DNA of 64,000 bases from Polytrichum commune (lineage: Eukaryota > Streptophyta > Polytrichopsida > Polytrichales > Polytrichaceae), in contig OX485807.1 in assembly GCA_950295325.1 (NCBI GenBank), forward strand, positions 17,079,001 to 17,143,000. The letters are read 5' to 3'. The notes beneath the pieces were generated by a model that saw nothing but the letters and a program-made list of their open reading frames with translations, made no database searches and was not told where the DNA came from. Within the stretch, counting starts at the first letter, position 1. Each line of letters begins with the position of its first letter. Both the position numbers and the translations under genes were made by a program. Shown piece by piece: positions 36,796 to 47,990 of this stretch.

Positions 36796-36880
36796 TAATT
36801 CATCACTTTCACAAACATTGCACCACTTTGACATGATCAGAGGATCTCCAGTAATACTCTTCAGTTTAGCATACCTACTA

Positions 36881-37002
36881 CTCCCTCCGTCTCAAAATTA
36901 TTGTCCTACTCCCCGGAGTTTAATATCCCAAAATGTTTGTCAGACAAACATTTTGGGATATTAAACTCCGGGGACTAAGACAATAATTTTGAGATGGAGG
37001 GA
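36881..37002. mobile_element. Stowaway-type MITE, almost perfect palindrome
   Basis: The left end CTCCCTCCGTCTCAAAATTA is the classical plant Stowaway (Tc1/mariner) terminus. The two 60-bp arms are reverse complements with very few mismatches and meet at TTTGTC-AGACAAA with essentially no loop. TA precedes the left end; the right flank reads TG, so one border has changed. The element is 122 bp and non-coding. Confidence 0.9.
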
Positions 37003-37019
37003 TGTGAGCCCAAAATGGT

Positions 37020-38290
37020 GCCCACATGTGGTGATTAACTCTTTGAAACCAATTTTAGTTAGACTTTGAAGTGTTATGGTTGTTCACAAAAATATAAAAA
37101 TAGTGAAGTGTGGTGTGGATTGAAGTTTAGACATTAAGGGGTGTTGTGTGATTGTTTCAAGGTTAAGTTCAATAAGTAATGCCTTGACTAGGTGAGTAGG
37201 GAGTAAAGTGAGGCAAGGTGAGCTCCGAGGGTTAAATGCCCACATTAGGATCCACCTTGTTGGTTTAGGAAGGGAAAGGCTTTGTGGATGGGGATTAGTC
37301 CCTACTTAGAAGGAGAGGGTTAAGAGGTTGTGATTGGAGGCTCTAATCCTCTCACCCTATCCTTACGTCACTCTCCTTCTCTCCCTCTTGCTATTTAAGG
37401 CCTCTCCTCTCTCATTTTTCTCTCTCTCTCTCAAGTCCTCTCAAGGGAGCGAGCTCTTAGAGCTTGAGGCTTTATGTGTGGAGTAGTTAGTTCTTAGTGA
37501 AGTTAGGAAGTTAATCCCTCTCATAAGGAGGGGAAGCTTAGAATCATTAGACTACACCTATGAGTGGTTGTTAATTTGGTTAAATTAGTGGAACACGTTA
37601 GTCATTAGTTAGGGGACTAGGGGAATGCTTGATTAGACACTAGGTTAGAGGATTGTTGTTATAATCATCTTGGAACATCAGCCTAGTAGCTAAGGGCTGC
37701 CCAAACTACAGTCTGTTGGGAAATACAATTTGCTGGAACTACAGTCTGTTGGGAAATACAATTTGCTGGAACTACAGTCTGTTGGGAATACAATCTGCTG
37801 GAATACAGTCTGCCGGGAACTACAGTCCGCTGGGCAGCACCGAAGGGGCCCCCGACTTAGAAACACAGTTGGCTGGGAATTACAGGCTACTGGGAACCAC
37901 AGTCTGCTGGGCAACACCGAAGGGGCTTCGAATTGCAGTGGCTGGCGGCAGCTAAGGGCTCCCAACTTACAAGCTGGTGGGAGAGTAACTAAGGTGGCTG
38001 GGAAATTAAAGAGGGGTTGAATTAAGTGGGCAGATGGTCCCAAACTGTGGTTAGTTGTGACCAAAGTGCTACCATGGTAGTTAGCTAGTTAGGGAAGGGA
38101 AGGAATTAAATAAGGTGCTATAACCACCAATTGTTGGAAGTTAATGGGGCTAAGGACACTTAGTAGTTAGCCCAATTTATAAACCAATAGATAGGGGGGT
38201 AGTCACATTAGCCTAGGTAGGGGCATGTGTGGTTGACAAACGGTTGTATTTAGAGGCGATTACAGAGAATAGCATTTTTCAACGCTCACA
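37020..38290 (+). repeat. LTR-like region with TATA box and 33-bp tandem repeats
   Basis: A TATA-like GCTATTTAAGGCCTCTCC at about 37390-37408 is followed by a CT-rich stretch, as in a promoter plus leader. At 37704, 37737 and 37770 a 33-bp unit (AACTACAGTCTGTTGGGAAA) starts, followed by weaker CTGGGAA-CTACAG-like units to about 37930. The 124-codon minus ORF here only reflects the repeats. Together with the ORF at 38324 the layout suggests an LTR followed by a gag-like region; no primer-binding site was confirmed. Confidence 0.35.
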
Positions 38291-38323
38291 TCTTTTTAAC
38301 CAACTAAATCAATTACACAAGTG

Positions 38324-38640
38324 ATGGAGGAGGTCAAGGACCCTTGTCCCCAACCCATGACGGAGGTTAAGGTCAAGAGGACAAGGGGAATATCCTTGAG
38401 GGCATGCGTGGCCAAGGCCGTGGGTTGGACTCTTGAGAAAGCCAACGCTATCACAAGCCAAGAGGCTAATGTTAATAAAGCACAATGATTCAAAGCCATA
38501 TGCGCTCTCTTGAACATGAGAGTTACTTCGCACTTGTTTCAAAGTTCTAGGCAACACATGTGATCCTCAAAGCCATCACCCGGACTAGGACGCTTAAGGG
38601 TGGTGGGTTTGGCCTCACAAGGGAGTATATGAAAGGAATT
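38324..38640 (+). pseudogene. Broken ORF downstream of the LTR-like region
   Basis: An ORF of 54 codons (MEEVKDPCPQ..., ending NVNKAQ) stops at TGA (38486-38488). The same frame continues with FKAICALLNMR and HLFQSSRQHM to a second TGA, and another frame continues with ITRTRTLKGGGFGLTREYMK. The composition looks like real protein with a stop and a shift. A retrotransposon gag-like origin is inferred from position only. Confidence 0.3.
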
Positions 38641-38737
38641 TTGTGCAGAGTATTTTTACACTCGGAGAAGGGAGTTTCAATTATAAATAGCTTTTCCATT
38701 CGATTGATGAATGACGACTTTCAGCATGAGACTCAGT

Positions 38738-39640
38738 ACTACACTGAATATGATATTTAGTGTCACCAATTCCTATTGTAAACCGCGGTACTATGGTGTC
38801 ACTAATACTAAATGCTAACCCAACATTATGTGTCATTCCTTATGATTTTTCTTTGGGATTATAGAGTTACAATGTTGCAATCATTGTCACTTACCAAGTG
38901 AAATTTTCATCCAAATTTCAATCACCCATGACAATATTTCACCACAAAGTAGCTGACAAGAGAAGATAGGGTTTTGGCCAATGGATGAACTCATCCATCA
39001 TCCATGACAACACTTGTTCACTTGTTCCTAAGAAGTGTCATCCGAAAAGTTACCATAGCGACATAAAATACCACATGGCACTAAGGGCCGCTTTACACAT
39101 AGAGGCCGGGCCAATTCGTTGTGTAAGAGGCTTGAAATCCTCACTTGTGATTGATCAAAAGGCTTAAATTGGCCCCAACCCCTTTACACCTAGAGGCCGG
39201 GCCGATTTGGTGGTATGAGTTTTTTAATCAAAGAATGCATGGTATGACACGGCCCGAGCTCATTGAATTGGGTGCACCCAAAACGGAAGGCAAATTCTTG
39301 GCCTCGAGGCCAATGTCACATTTCAATAAAAAAAAAGTTTCTTTAATAAAACATAATTTTTTTAGCAAACCATATTCATTGGATTATGTGGAAATATGAA
39401 CGGCTCTATGCTAGATTATGCTAGATCCGTTGGATTATGCTAAATTTATTGAATTGGCCTAGCTTCTTGGCCTAAGGCCTTTACAAATGGGAAAATTGAC
39501 CCCCACTATAATCTTATTATAATGTGTATTTGAGGCCAGCCTCCAACCCAAAAAAAGCTGAAATTTCATGCAATCGGCCTCAAGGGGAATTGGCCCGGCC
39601 TCTAGGTGTAAAGAAGCCCTAAATATCATGTTTAGTGTAG
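38738..39640 (+). mobile_element. N-family element interrupted by H4
   Basis: The left end ACTACACTGAATATGATATT and the right end ATATCATGTTTAGTGTAGC are inverted copies. Without the H4 insertion the element is about 365 bp. The interior matches the N copies at 22.6 and 32.0 kb (ATTGTAAACCGCGG, ATCCAAATTTCAATCACCCA, TGACAATATTTCACCACAA). Confidence 0.7.
39085..39619. mobile_element. H4 MITE nested in N, with TAA target duplication
   Basis: The left end GGGCCGCTTTACACATAGAG and the right end (inverse) GGGCTTCTTTACACCTAGAG continue into GCCGGGCC. It is flanked by TAA on both sides, where the N copy at 32.2 kb reads CACTAAATATC without insertion. A partial third end (CTTTACACCTAGAGGCCGGG) at about 39181 shows an internal duplication. 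Ends and target fit PIF/Harbinger. Length is 535 bp; no transposase. Confidence 0.88.
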
Positions 39641-40904
39641 CTGTACGAAGAGTATTATAAGTAGAGTAGTTTTGCACATGAATCACTCCTCCACACATAC
39701 AATGATACAACATGCGCATAATGGCCACTCACTTTGTTGAACGAGATCATGATTAGTCATTCTCTTGCTAATCTTGCTTATGCCATGCTCGTTAAATTAA
39801 CTTCCTGTCAGGAAGCCCAATCCTAGTTGCAGGGCCATGAGGTCCCATGACTAGTATACAAATTTATCCCACATCGAAATTAGATGATTACACCATGCGT
39901 GTCTATATAACATATTCTTTACATTGGCTTTAGCATATGCTGCACACTCGACTTTATTGCTATATTTACGTGACATCATTGATTTTATTACAAAATATAG
40001 TCACATGAAAAATTGGCTTGGAATGTTTTATGATATTATACTCTACTTCTGATATCCCCTCCGATTCAAGAAGGCGTCGTTCTCAATAGCCTTGATTAGG
40101 AATACATCAAAGGGCAAGTGACGGACTTGTGACCAAAAGGGGCACACATGAATTAAGAAATGTGTTCACATTTGTTGTTGTTGGCAACTACATGATGAGC
40201 TATGCTCTTGTTGTTTATTTATGGAAAAACCTCCTTTGCAACCTAGACCCTTATGATAGTAAGAGGTGGAGTCAATCTCCTAGTTGTTCCATTGTAAGTT
40301 GATGACTATAAGTTCTCATTATGGACGCCTCTAAACTTTCACCGCTTATTTTTAGGTGAATCTAGCAAGATATGCGCATGTAAGAATACTAAGTCTACCT
40401 TGTATGCACCCTCTCTAAAGGGGAGAAGGTAAGGCCTAGTTGACATCATAAGTCGAAGATGGGGAGCCAGGAACCTTGGTCCCAATATGTTGGTGCCGAC
40501 GTTGACATGGGCAGATTTTGTTGAGCTCCACGTGAGGCTTTGGTAGGCATGCTTGTCGGCTTGCTTGACAATGTTGGTATGTTGTTAAATAATACATTGG
40601 GATTATGGTTGGTCACTGAAGTCCAGGTCCAATTCAATTACTAGTTTGCCCATGTAGAATGAACAATATGCATGCTAACCCTTCTTGTTTTATAAGGGTG
40701 GCCTAACATAATTGGGCATTATGCTTGCAAAATTATGGCCCCACAATGCATAACCCTAATGTTGAGTAAATTCTATGCTCACATGTTCTGATTATCATCC
40801 AGTTAGAGGTGCTTTCTTCCTTTAAAAACAATTCCTTTACTTCAAATATGTAATTTAGAACATGACCATACATTCCCATTATGGACATTTGGAAACCCAT
40901 GTTG

Positions 40905-42490
40905 AGGTCACCTTCAACCCTTAGCCTTAGACGGAGTAACCCGCTGCTGACCGGTTTACACAGACATTACTCCCACCCAAATTAGCACGCTTTAGATCTC
41001 CATTCTGAAGGTGGACTGATGCATACTAATTCAATATGATGTTCTCGCCTAATGAATCTTCAAGGAGTAGGTGCCCTAGGTTTTCAAGTTAATGTTCCCC
41101 TAAATCCTAATGTCAAGGGTTAAGTGTTCTTAGAGGAAAACCATTCTTATGTCTAATATCTTGGAGAGTTCTTCCAATCTCTTTCATGGTTTGAATGACT
41201 TATAACTATTCTTATTCCATTCAATATTCCAAGAATGCGTAATTATGAGAGAGTCAAAGTCTTTGTTAAATTCAAACAAACTCCCTCGCTAATGTACATT
41301 ATACAAGATTTCCTTTGAATTCATCATTCATGGAATGCACATTATTCACATGAATTATCTCGTTACAATGTTTGTGGAACCTCATATGGTCAAGTCCTCA
41401 TCTTCCTTCTAAATCTTATGTAATCATTTATAACTCCCTTTAATCGATGCGCAAGATTATTGAAGTGAAACCTTAGTCTTGCTTGAGAGTCATGTGGTGA
41501 TTGAAATGGCCTCTTTGTCGGCCCCTTCCTTTGTCCCTCTCTTGATATGATTTCGTATCCAATGTTTCACGCCTTGCACATCATATCGTACTTTGGTCCA
41601 AAAGTTTTAACTCCAAGGATTAGGATGTTCTCGGTATGAGAGTAAATCTAAAACATTACTCTCATAGAAAGCCTTCGAAGTGTTAGTCCCTAAAGACCTT
41701 CTTCTTCTGATTTGCACCAAATTTTTGCCAAGTTTATCTTTTAATTTTCTCAAATGTTTCTAAGCTTCGAGAAGTTTCTTATTGCCTTTGGCCTATAAGT
41801 CCTCCAATTTACAAGACCTCCGATGCTTTTAATGTCCTCCAATTGTCTAATCCTCCGACATTATAAAGACCTTAGATTTTTCAATTCTTCGATGTTTTTT
41901 AAGAATCCTCCGAGGCCCACCGATCTTCAAGTCCTCCGGTCTTGAAGTCCTCCGATTTACCAATCTTCCAAATTACACCGTGACGCTCACATGAAATGGC
42001 TCGTGGTTAGAATGAGGTGTCTTAGGCCCCCTTTGTCTTCCTTTAAATAGGATCCAAGATCTACCATTATTATGATTTGGTGGTTAGGTCTTTCTTTCCT
42101 TTCCTCCTTATTGTCAAATGTATGAATTTACTATTTTAAGCATTACATGTAGCTGTAGTCTAATTTTGGTTCAACCATACCTATTAATAGTAAAAATGCG
42201 TGCTTAAAATAGATGTACTTGTGAAATACATTAGGGGCATGTACTATGTGTCTAGATGTGCCATGGGACTCAATTATACCCTCTCTAATCCCATTCATCT
42301 AAGGTTGGTTACATCCATCTATGTATTCCTCTTGTAATTATGTTTGTCTGCTCCTAATCTACTAGGTATTTCTACTTATACTAATCCACTGTATTAGTCC
42401 TAATTACACTAGTGCCACTTTTCTCACTAGTAACTCGTTCCCGGTTGGGAGCCCGTATCTCTAATACCGAGGCTCAGACCCGGGCTGGGG
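40905..42490 (-). mobile_element. R repeat copy 2, reverse orientation
   Basis: Read on the minus strand it gives, in order, a TATA box (CCTATTTAAAGGAAG, near 42045), ACACCTCATTC, GTGAGCGTCA, GTCATTCAAACCATGAAAGA, GAACACTTAACCCTTGACAT, AGGGGAACATTAACTTG, GTAAACCGGTCAGCAGCGGG and GGTTGAAGGTGACCTCAACA. It is shorter than copy 1. The GC-rich part up to about 42780 may be its 5' continuation. No internal polymerase was found. Confidence 0.5.
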
Positions 42491-42499
42491 CCCTATATA

Positions 42500-44129
42500 A
42501 TGTTGGTTAATCCTTCAGTCCTCACAACCTCCTCCCTTGGCTTGGGCTCGCAGCTCCTCTTCCCACGTGGCATCCAGGTGCCCTTACGCTCCTTCTCGGG
42601 CTGGTTCCCCGTCACCTCTCTCTCCGAACGACTCTCAAGCCCTTCACTGATGGCTAACTTCCCGTCCCAGTCGCCTCGCTCACATCGCTGTCTTCACACC
42701 AGTATGTTTCCAAGTCCTCCTTTGTCACCATAGTTTGGTTCGCCTCCCTCGTAGCTGCTGGTGTCGTCATGCGTGTTTGGAGGCCCTACAATCAAACCAC
42801 CAATTTAGAGTTTTTTTAACAAGGCATGCACCCACACTTTCTCATTATCACCAATTTAGAGTCGCTCTCTCCCCTCTAGACTCTTCCGCTTCTTTAAATA
42901 TGCAACTTAGAGAGGGGAGACTTTCAATTCCAATATACATATGAATGAACTATCAATATCTCACAATCTTCGATCAAATAGAAACTTAGCTTCACTATTA
43001 AATGTAGATCCTTGTGTATTATTAAACAATAATTACAATCATGGGACCCACAACTCAAAGTGCTCATAGAGAGTGAACGTGTGAACATATAGATGGACCA
43101 CTCTTTTCTGACGCTACCTGATTTTACACACCTTTATGTTAATGCTTGATGTACAACATGTGGTCATGCACTAATAATAAAAAAGACAAACTTATCGACA
43201 ATGGAGTTTCTTAGCATCATAAAAAAATTGAAAAAAAATCAAACATATAGGTACCATATGGCTTTGAATCAAGAAACTAAACAAAGATCATCCATATTTG
43301 CATTTGGTGGCTTATGACTTGATTAATCATATGATGATGAATCTAGATGCTATTGTTGCCCTAGCTTCAATGATGTATGTGCTAGAGCCAGATTATTATG
43401 AGCTACATCCTATGGACATGGACAAAGGCTATGATGGCTTTCTCATCGGGAAGTGAAAGTGGATTGTATATGTATATAAAAGCCTACTTGTTTCATGATT
43501 TATAGTTTGTGTATGTGATGGAGGCATTTATCACATTAATTTAAAAACCTTGTTTACATACACCAATCTATTATTTAGCATATCATTAATACATATACAT
43601 ATCCTTTACTCCATAAGTTTCTTTTATATAGGGGGTTTAATTCATAGTCACACGCAAGTCATTTAAAATCTCAAAGTAGAGTCCACCCTTGTGCTTTTTC
43701 TTTTCCAAATAGCTCAATTCTTTTAGGATTTTGAACACACATTAAGTACAACATGATTAGCAAATCCAAATTGAGGGTATCGTCATTTCCTTCATAATTT
43801 TATGCAATTTATGCCAAAAAAACCATTCTTGATCAAAGTGAAGGTGTATTCTTCTACTTGCCATCCACATACCCCCACCCGTCAAATTTTAAGTGGACCA
43901 TTGAAGGTCTAATACTGAACAAATTTTGTCCACATAGTCTTGCTTCTTCTATACACATGTCCCAGTGTCCAAATATCGGGGTACAAAAATGAAGATAAGT
44001 AACCAAATTACGCCCACTAACCTTACAACAAATTGACCTCCTTGAGCACCCAAGCGTTTGATAGACAAACACATGGCTGATGCATGAATCACATTACCTA
44101 AGGTGGGTTGTGTATTTTGGTTCCTTATC
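42500..44129. other. No gene supported
   Basis: A GC-richer stretch (42430-42780) adjoins R copy 2. Further on the DNA is AT-rich. A 42-codon plus ORF beginning MMMNLDAIVALAS at about 43331 is unrecognised. Confidence 0.4.
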
Positions 44130-44350
44130 TTTATCGGACACCCATATTTGAGTGGTTTGTGGTTAGATGTGCATCAAAGAACAGACACCAAAAGGACATG
44201 TGTTTAGAAGAGATTAGACTACGTGTTCAAAATACATTAATCATTGTAGGTTCAATAATCAACAAAATGGGAGGGGGGGGGGGGACCTATATGACCCTCT
44301 TATGGGCACAAGAACCTTCACTTTGACAATGAACACGATATTTGTATGAG
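44130..44350 (-). repeat. D-family fragment, reverse
   Basis: ATATTTGAGTGGTTTGTGGTT, GAACAGACACCAAAAGGACA, AGAGATTAGACTACGTGTTC and AGGTTCAATAATCAACAAAA are followed by a G12 run (44273-44284) where other copies have GGGAGGGCC-like sequence. Confidence 0.55.
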
Positions 44351-46050
44351 CTCCAAAACCTATAAGGAAAGTTGTAGAAAGTTGCGGTCTCAAGTTACAT
44401 CTGCTAACCATGTTGAAATAATCGTGTGCCCCTTATCCTAGGAGAAGTATGCTAGTTGGAAAATTAACCATTCAAGACCCATCTACCTTGGGCAGATTGT
44501 GCATCAATATAGTTATGGAGTTAATACTCTACACTAATATGTGCAATTACATTGTCTTCATGAATAGGTTGCCTTTTTACCTGTGCAAACTACCTTGTCT
44601 CAAAACCATATCACAAGAACTCATAACTTTGGTTATCAATCCGTATAGCAACCACAATTATTTTATAAAAAAATTAATGTATTTTGTTACTGTGATAATA
44701 AATGTTCAAAATAGTGTAGATGTACATTAGTGTAGATGGTCCACCATGTTTGTTTAGCTTCCTAGGTACCCTCCGCAACCCTAGCCAAGCTGTCAAGAGT
44801 GTCTATAGTAATCTACACTTATTTTAATGATATCAAATTTGAACTTACGGGTTGCTCATTGGGGTTTAAGGTAAGTGGGTCTTGAACAAGCATTTCTGGC
44901 TTTGCGCCCACTTCTCGTGGGATGTGAAAACACACAATTAGTGGAAGATGATGAGCAAATCCAAACAAGTCACATGGTTAATTTCCATGTGTTATTGGTG
45001 GGCACATTGTTTTGTGTGATTGCCATCCGGAGTATTATCCCTTATCTAGATAAAGATTTCAGAGCCTGTTCATAACATTATTCGGATCCATAACAACGTT
45101 CTCTAGGACTCACAACATTCCACGGAATATTTCTTGACGTTTTCCACATTCAACCCGAAATTGGGAAATATCAGGGAACATTCTCTAAAATATTGTCAGC
45201 CCCACAAAACACTATCATGGATTCGAATAGTGTTATGTTGGACTTCATGCAAATTGTTGAGTTTTGTGAATTATTGTTTTTAACGTTCCGAATGGTGTAT
45301 GTTACGAACACTTGGATATGCTGCCGTTGCAGGCTAGTGAAATATCGTGTTCTGTGTTGATGACCATCGACTTGCCACTTGATGAACTAAATGATGATAA
45401 TTAAGAACACCGTGATGATGCCGGTATATACTAGTTCTACAATTGTTGAAGCTTACAAAGATACACACCTCCTGGGTTTTTGCCAAGTTTTCACATTGGA
45501 ATTCACCAAAGTGTTGGAAAGAAATGGGTGGAATACTGAAGTCTGCAAAGTAGACGTATATCGTATATGCCATACATTTCCTCAATTTTAATGAACTATT
45601 ATAACATAGTTCCAAAGGACACTCATCCGGCAGCAGCCGCAGCAAGCGAGCGATATGTTTGATGTGGTGAAACCCACCAAGAGTAAAGGTGACCACCATT
45701 GTCATCGTATTTGTCGATGTGTCTATTATTCTACTGCATGCACGTGCAACTTCACATATAATGCATGCATCCCTCATTTAGAGGAAACATTTCGGATCCC
45801 GATGACCCATCACTTCCATTCGACGGTCGATATGGGAACCAATGCATCACGGAGCCCAGTAATTGCAGTGCATCTCCATGTTTCTTCGTGATTCTCTTTT
45901 CTACCAACATTATGCTGAATGTCCTCAGTCAGTTTTCTTGGCCAATAGACCCCGGTGTGTTCTTCTCCCCCCCAACACCCGTATGAAAAAATTCAACTGT
46001 TAACGACACAATTTAGGTGCCCGCCCTATTTGGTGAACCATCTGGACCAC
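44351..46050. other. No confident gene; overlapping ORFs at 45334-45777
   Basis: A 147-codon minus ORF (45777-45334) overlaps a 66-codon plus ORF (45391-45591, MMIIKNTVMM...). Neither shows a domain, and at most one could be real. Confidence 0.35.
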
Positions 46051-46059
46051 TGCTTGGGA

Positions 46060-46300
46060 AGAACCAGCTGTTAGTTACAATAGATGAACCGGTTGAGTTT
46101 GAGAAGTAACCGGTACGTTGAAGTTCAAGACTTCAGGAGAATGAATTACCGATCATTTTCGAGGAATCTAAAGAAGAATATACCTCGAATGAATGAAAGC
46201 AAAACTGGAAGATGATGTCAACATGTAACCGGCCGGATTTAGAATCACTAGGGTCTTGACCGACTACAAATATGCCCAAAAGCTAGCTTCCCGGGCACTG
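46060..46300 (+). repeat. A-family copy
   Basis: It contains GATGAACCGGTTGAGTTTGA, TTGAAGTTCAAGACTTCAGG, GATCATTTTCGAGGAATCTA, GATGTCAACATGTAACCGG and ATGCCCAAAAGCTAGC. Outside lie TCTGGACCACTGCTTGGGAA on the left and TTCCCGGGCACTGATCTGG on the right, weakly inverted, which may be the real ends. Confidence 0.65.
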
Positions 46301-46379
46301 ATCTGGACAAGTCCCTGAGACCCTGTCTTGGCCGGATCGTGTAGGGTGGGAGTGCCCTGAGAGTTACTCAATTGCTTCT

Positions 46380-46800
46380 TCAGGCTACATGGTTTACCAG
46401 ATTGAACAGGCCTTCTACGATCAACCGCCATTCACTTCTCACTACCTTACCTTAAATCGCCGATCGCCGATGCATCGGTTTTTGCGAAATCGTCGTCTGT
46501 TCGTCGGTGGCACGTCTTTCATTTCATTCCATTCCTGGCTACATGCAATTGGCACCGCGCAGCGGTGGCCTGCCTGGTGAGGAACTTGTTCCTGCTTCCA
46601 TGGGTTTCTGCACGTCCGCAATCTGCTCTGAACGCTGTAGGTTTAGCTGCAGATCATCTCGTTAATTTGCATCGTTTCGAATTCCATGCGGAGATGGTGG
46701 ATGCAACAATTCTTGGCCTTTGCGAGGGCATTTCGAACAAGGTAGGTTTGTGTGCTTGCAGTCTGTGTGGATTCCCTGGTCTAGGGTTTAGGGTTTAAGG
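46380..46800 (+). other. Possible 5' exon of a host gene with telobox
   Basis: This stretch has a balanced, less AT-rich composition unlike its surroundings. An ATG in good context (GCGGAGATGGTGG, 46694) opens a short reading frame MVDATILGLCEGISNK ending at a good splice donor (AACAAG|GTAGGTTTG, near 46742). Fifty bases later come two TTTAGGG-type units (CTAGGGTTTAGGGTTTAAGG), a telobox as found in many plant gene 5' regions. No downstream exon could be joined, and H1 copy 3 lies right after. The product is unknown; it could also be a broken gene fragment. Confidence 0.25.
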
Positions 46801-46851
46801 TTCGCCTTCATGAACGCCTCCGTGAAGTGGCGTTCACGAAGATCGTCGTGA

Positions 46852-47327
46852 GGGCCACTTCACACACAATCCAAGAGCCGTGACCATGAAATTGTGAGAG
46901 CCCAAAAGAAAGTGTCAAAATCATGAAAGTGTGGTCACGGACGCTCAAGTGTAGCGTGAAGTCAGATGTGACCGGTCTCTCAACCAAACGCTATTTCAAT
47001 GAATTTCTAGTCATACAGGTCCTCACACATGATGAAATAGAATAAATCAACGGTTGTGAGCGTTCGGAGTGCCATGGTCTCCCAGTTTTGTGTTAGACCT
47101 CCCTATGAGAGGTGGGTTTTGAAAACAATCCAAGAGACCATGAAACATGATCCATTCGATGCTATGTAGGAACGCACGAGACTTTTACATCCATTGTGCA
47201 TTCACGTACTACCTTGGTCCCTCAAGCGTAGTGTGAAGCGAGCTTGGACCGGCTCCGCCTTTTCCACCAATGAGAGTGCTTGAAGTGCAAGCGTCACGGG
47301 CACTCAGTCTCGTGTGTGAAGTGGCCC
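46852..47327 (-). mobile_element. H1 MITE copy 3, reverse, with TGA target duplication
   Basis: Its ends are GGGCCACTTCACACACAATC and GTCTCGTGTGTGAAGTGGCCC, flanked by TGA on both sides. The interior is copy 2 in reverse complement, 476 bp. A 13-bp-arm hairpin (CTTCATGAACGCC with GGCGTTCACGAAG) lies just outside the left end at about 46807-46840. Confidence 0.85.
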
Positions 47328-47476
47328 TGAGCTTTACATCCATCATGCATTCACGTACTGCGTTGGTCCCTCAAGCGTAGTGTGAAGCGAGCTTGGACCG
47401 GCTCCGCCTTTTCCACCAATGAGAGTGCTTGAAATGCAAGCGTCACGGGCTCTCAGTCTCGTGTGTGAAGTGGCCC
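47328..47476 (-). repeat. Tandem duplicate of the H1 end
   Basis: The 149 bp ending at 47476 (from CTTTACATCC to GTGGCCC) repeat the right end of H1 copy 3 almost exactly (GGTCCCTCAAGCGTAGTGTG, GGACCGGCTCCGCCTTTTCC), including the TGA after each end. Confidence 0.9.
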
Positions 47477-47799
47477 TGAGGTTTGGCGTTGCATTGTTTG
47501 TGCCGTTGCGGTTTGCTTTATAGTCGTGCCTGGTTTAGCTCCAGCTCCTTCCTCCACATAAATCATGTGACGAAGGTGAGGCTGATGGCCTTTTGAAACC
47601 TCCCGGAGGCGTGGTGTTAGCCTCGGTGTTGAGTCACTCGGAGGCTCGGGGTATGGTTGGCAATCGGTCGGGATGTTGGGGTCGAGACCTCCGAAACTTC
47701 ATAGTCATTTTCCTCATGATTTTGGGGGCTCGTATAGATATCTTATTCATTATCAAAGTGGTGAATCTCTTTTATCATTGAATGATCACATAGGTTTCC

Positions 47800-47990
47800 C
47801 CCATTTATGATGACTTTTTGTATGGGCACAAGCATCCCAAGTAATCCAATCTTATGGTTCCTCATTATCTGCATTTATGAGCTTAGAAAGGTCAACACAT
47901 TTGGAGCATGTAGTCCAATCTTTTTCAGACACATGTCTTCTGATGCCCATTTTGAGAGTAGGTCCCAATTAGACATGGCTTGTTATGAGG
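47800..47990 (+). repeat. D-family fragment
   Basis: ATTTGGAGCATGTAGTCCAATC, AGACACATGTCTTCTGATGC and GAGTAGGTCCCAATTAGACA follow the D core. Confidence 0.4.

Noticed and set aside
37690-38064. 124-codon minus ORF rich in Cys/Ser/Pro
   Set aside because: It arises from the 33-bp tandem repeats (period divisible by three) and has no domain.
30000-40900. R copies as the two LTRs of one retrotransposon
   Set aside because: They are in opposite orientation and no polymerase lies between, whereas LTRs are direct repeats.
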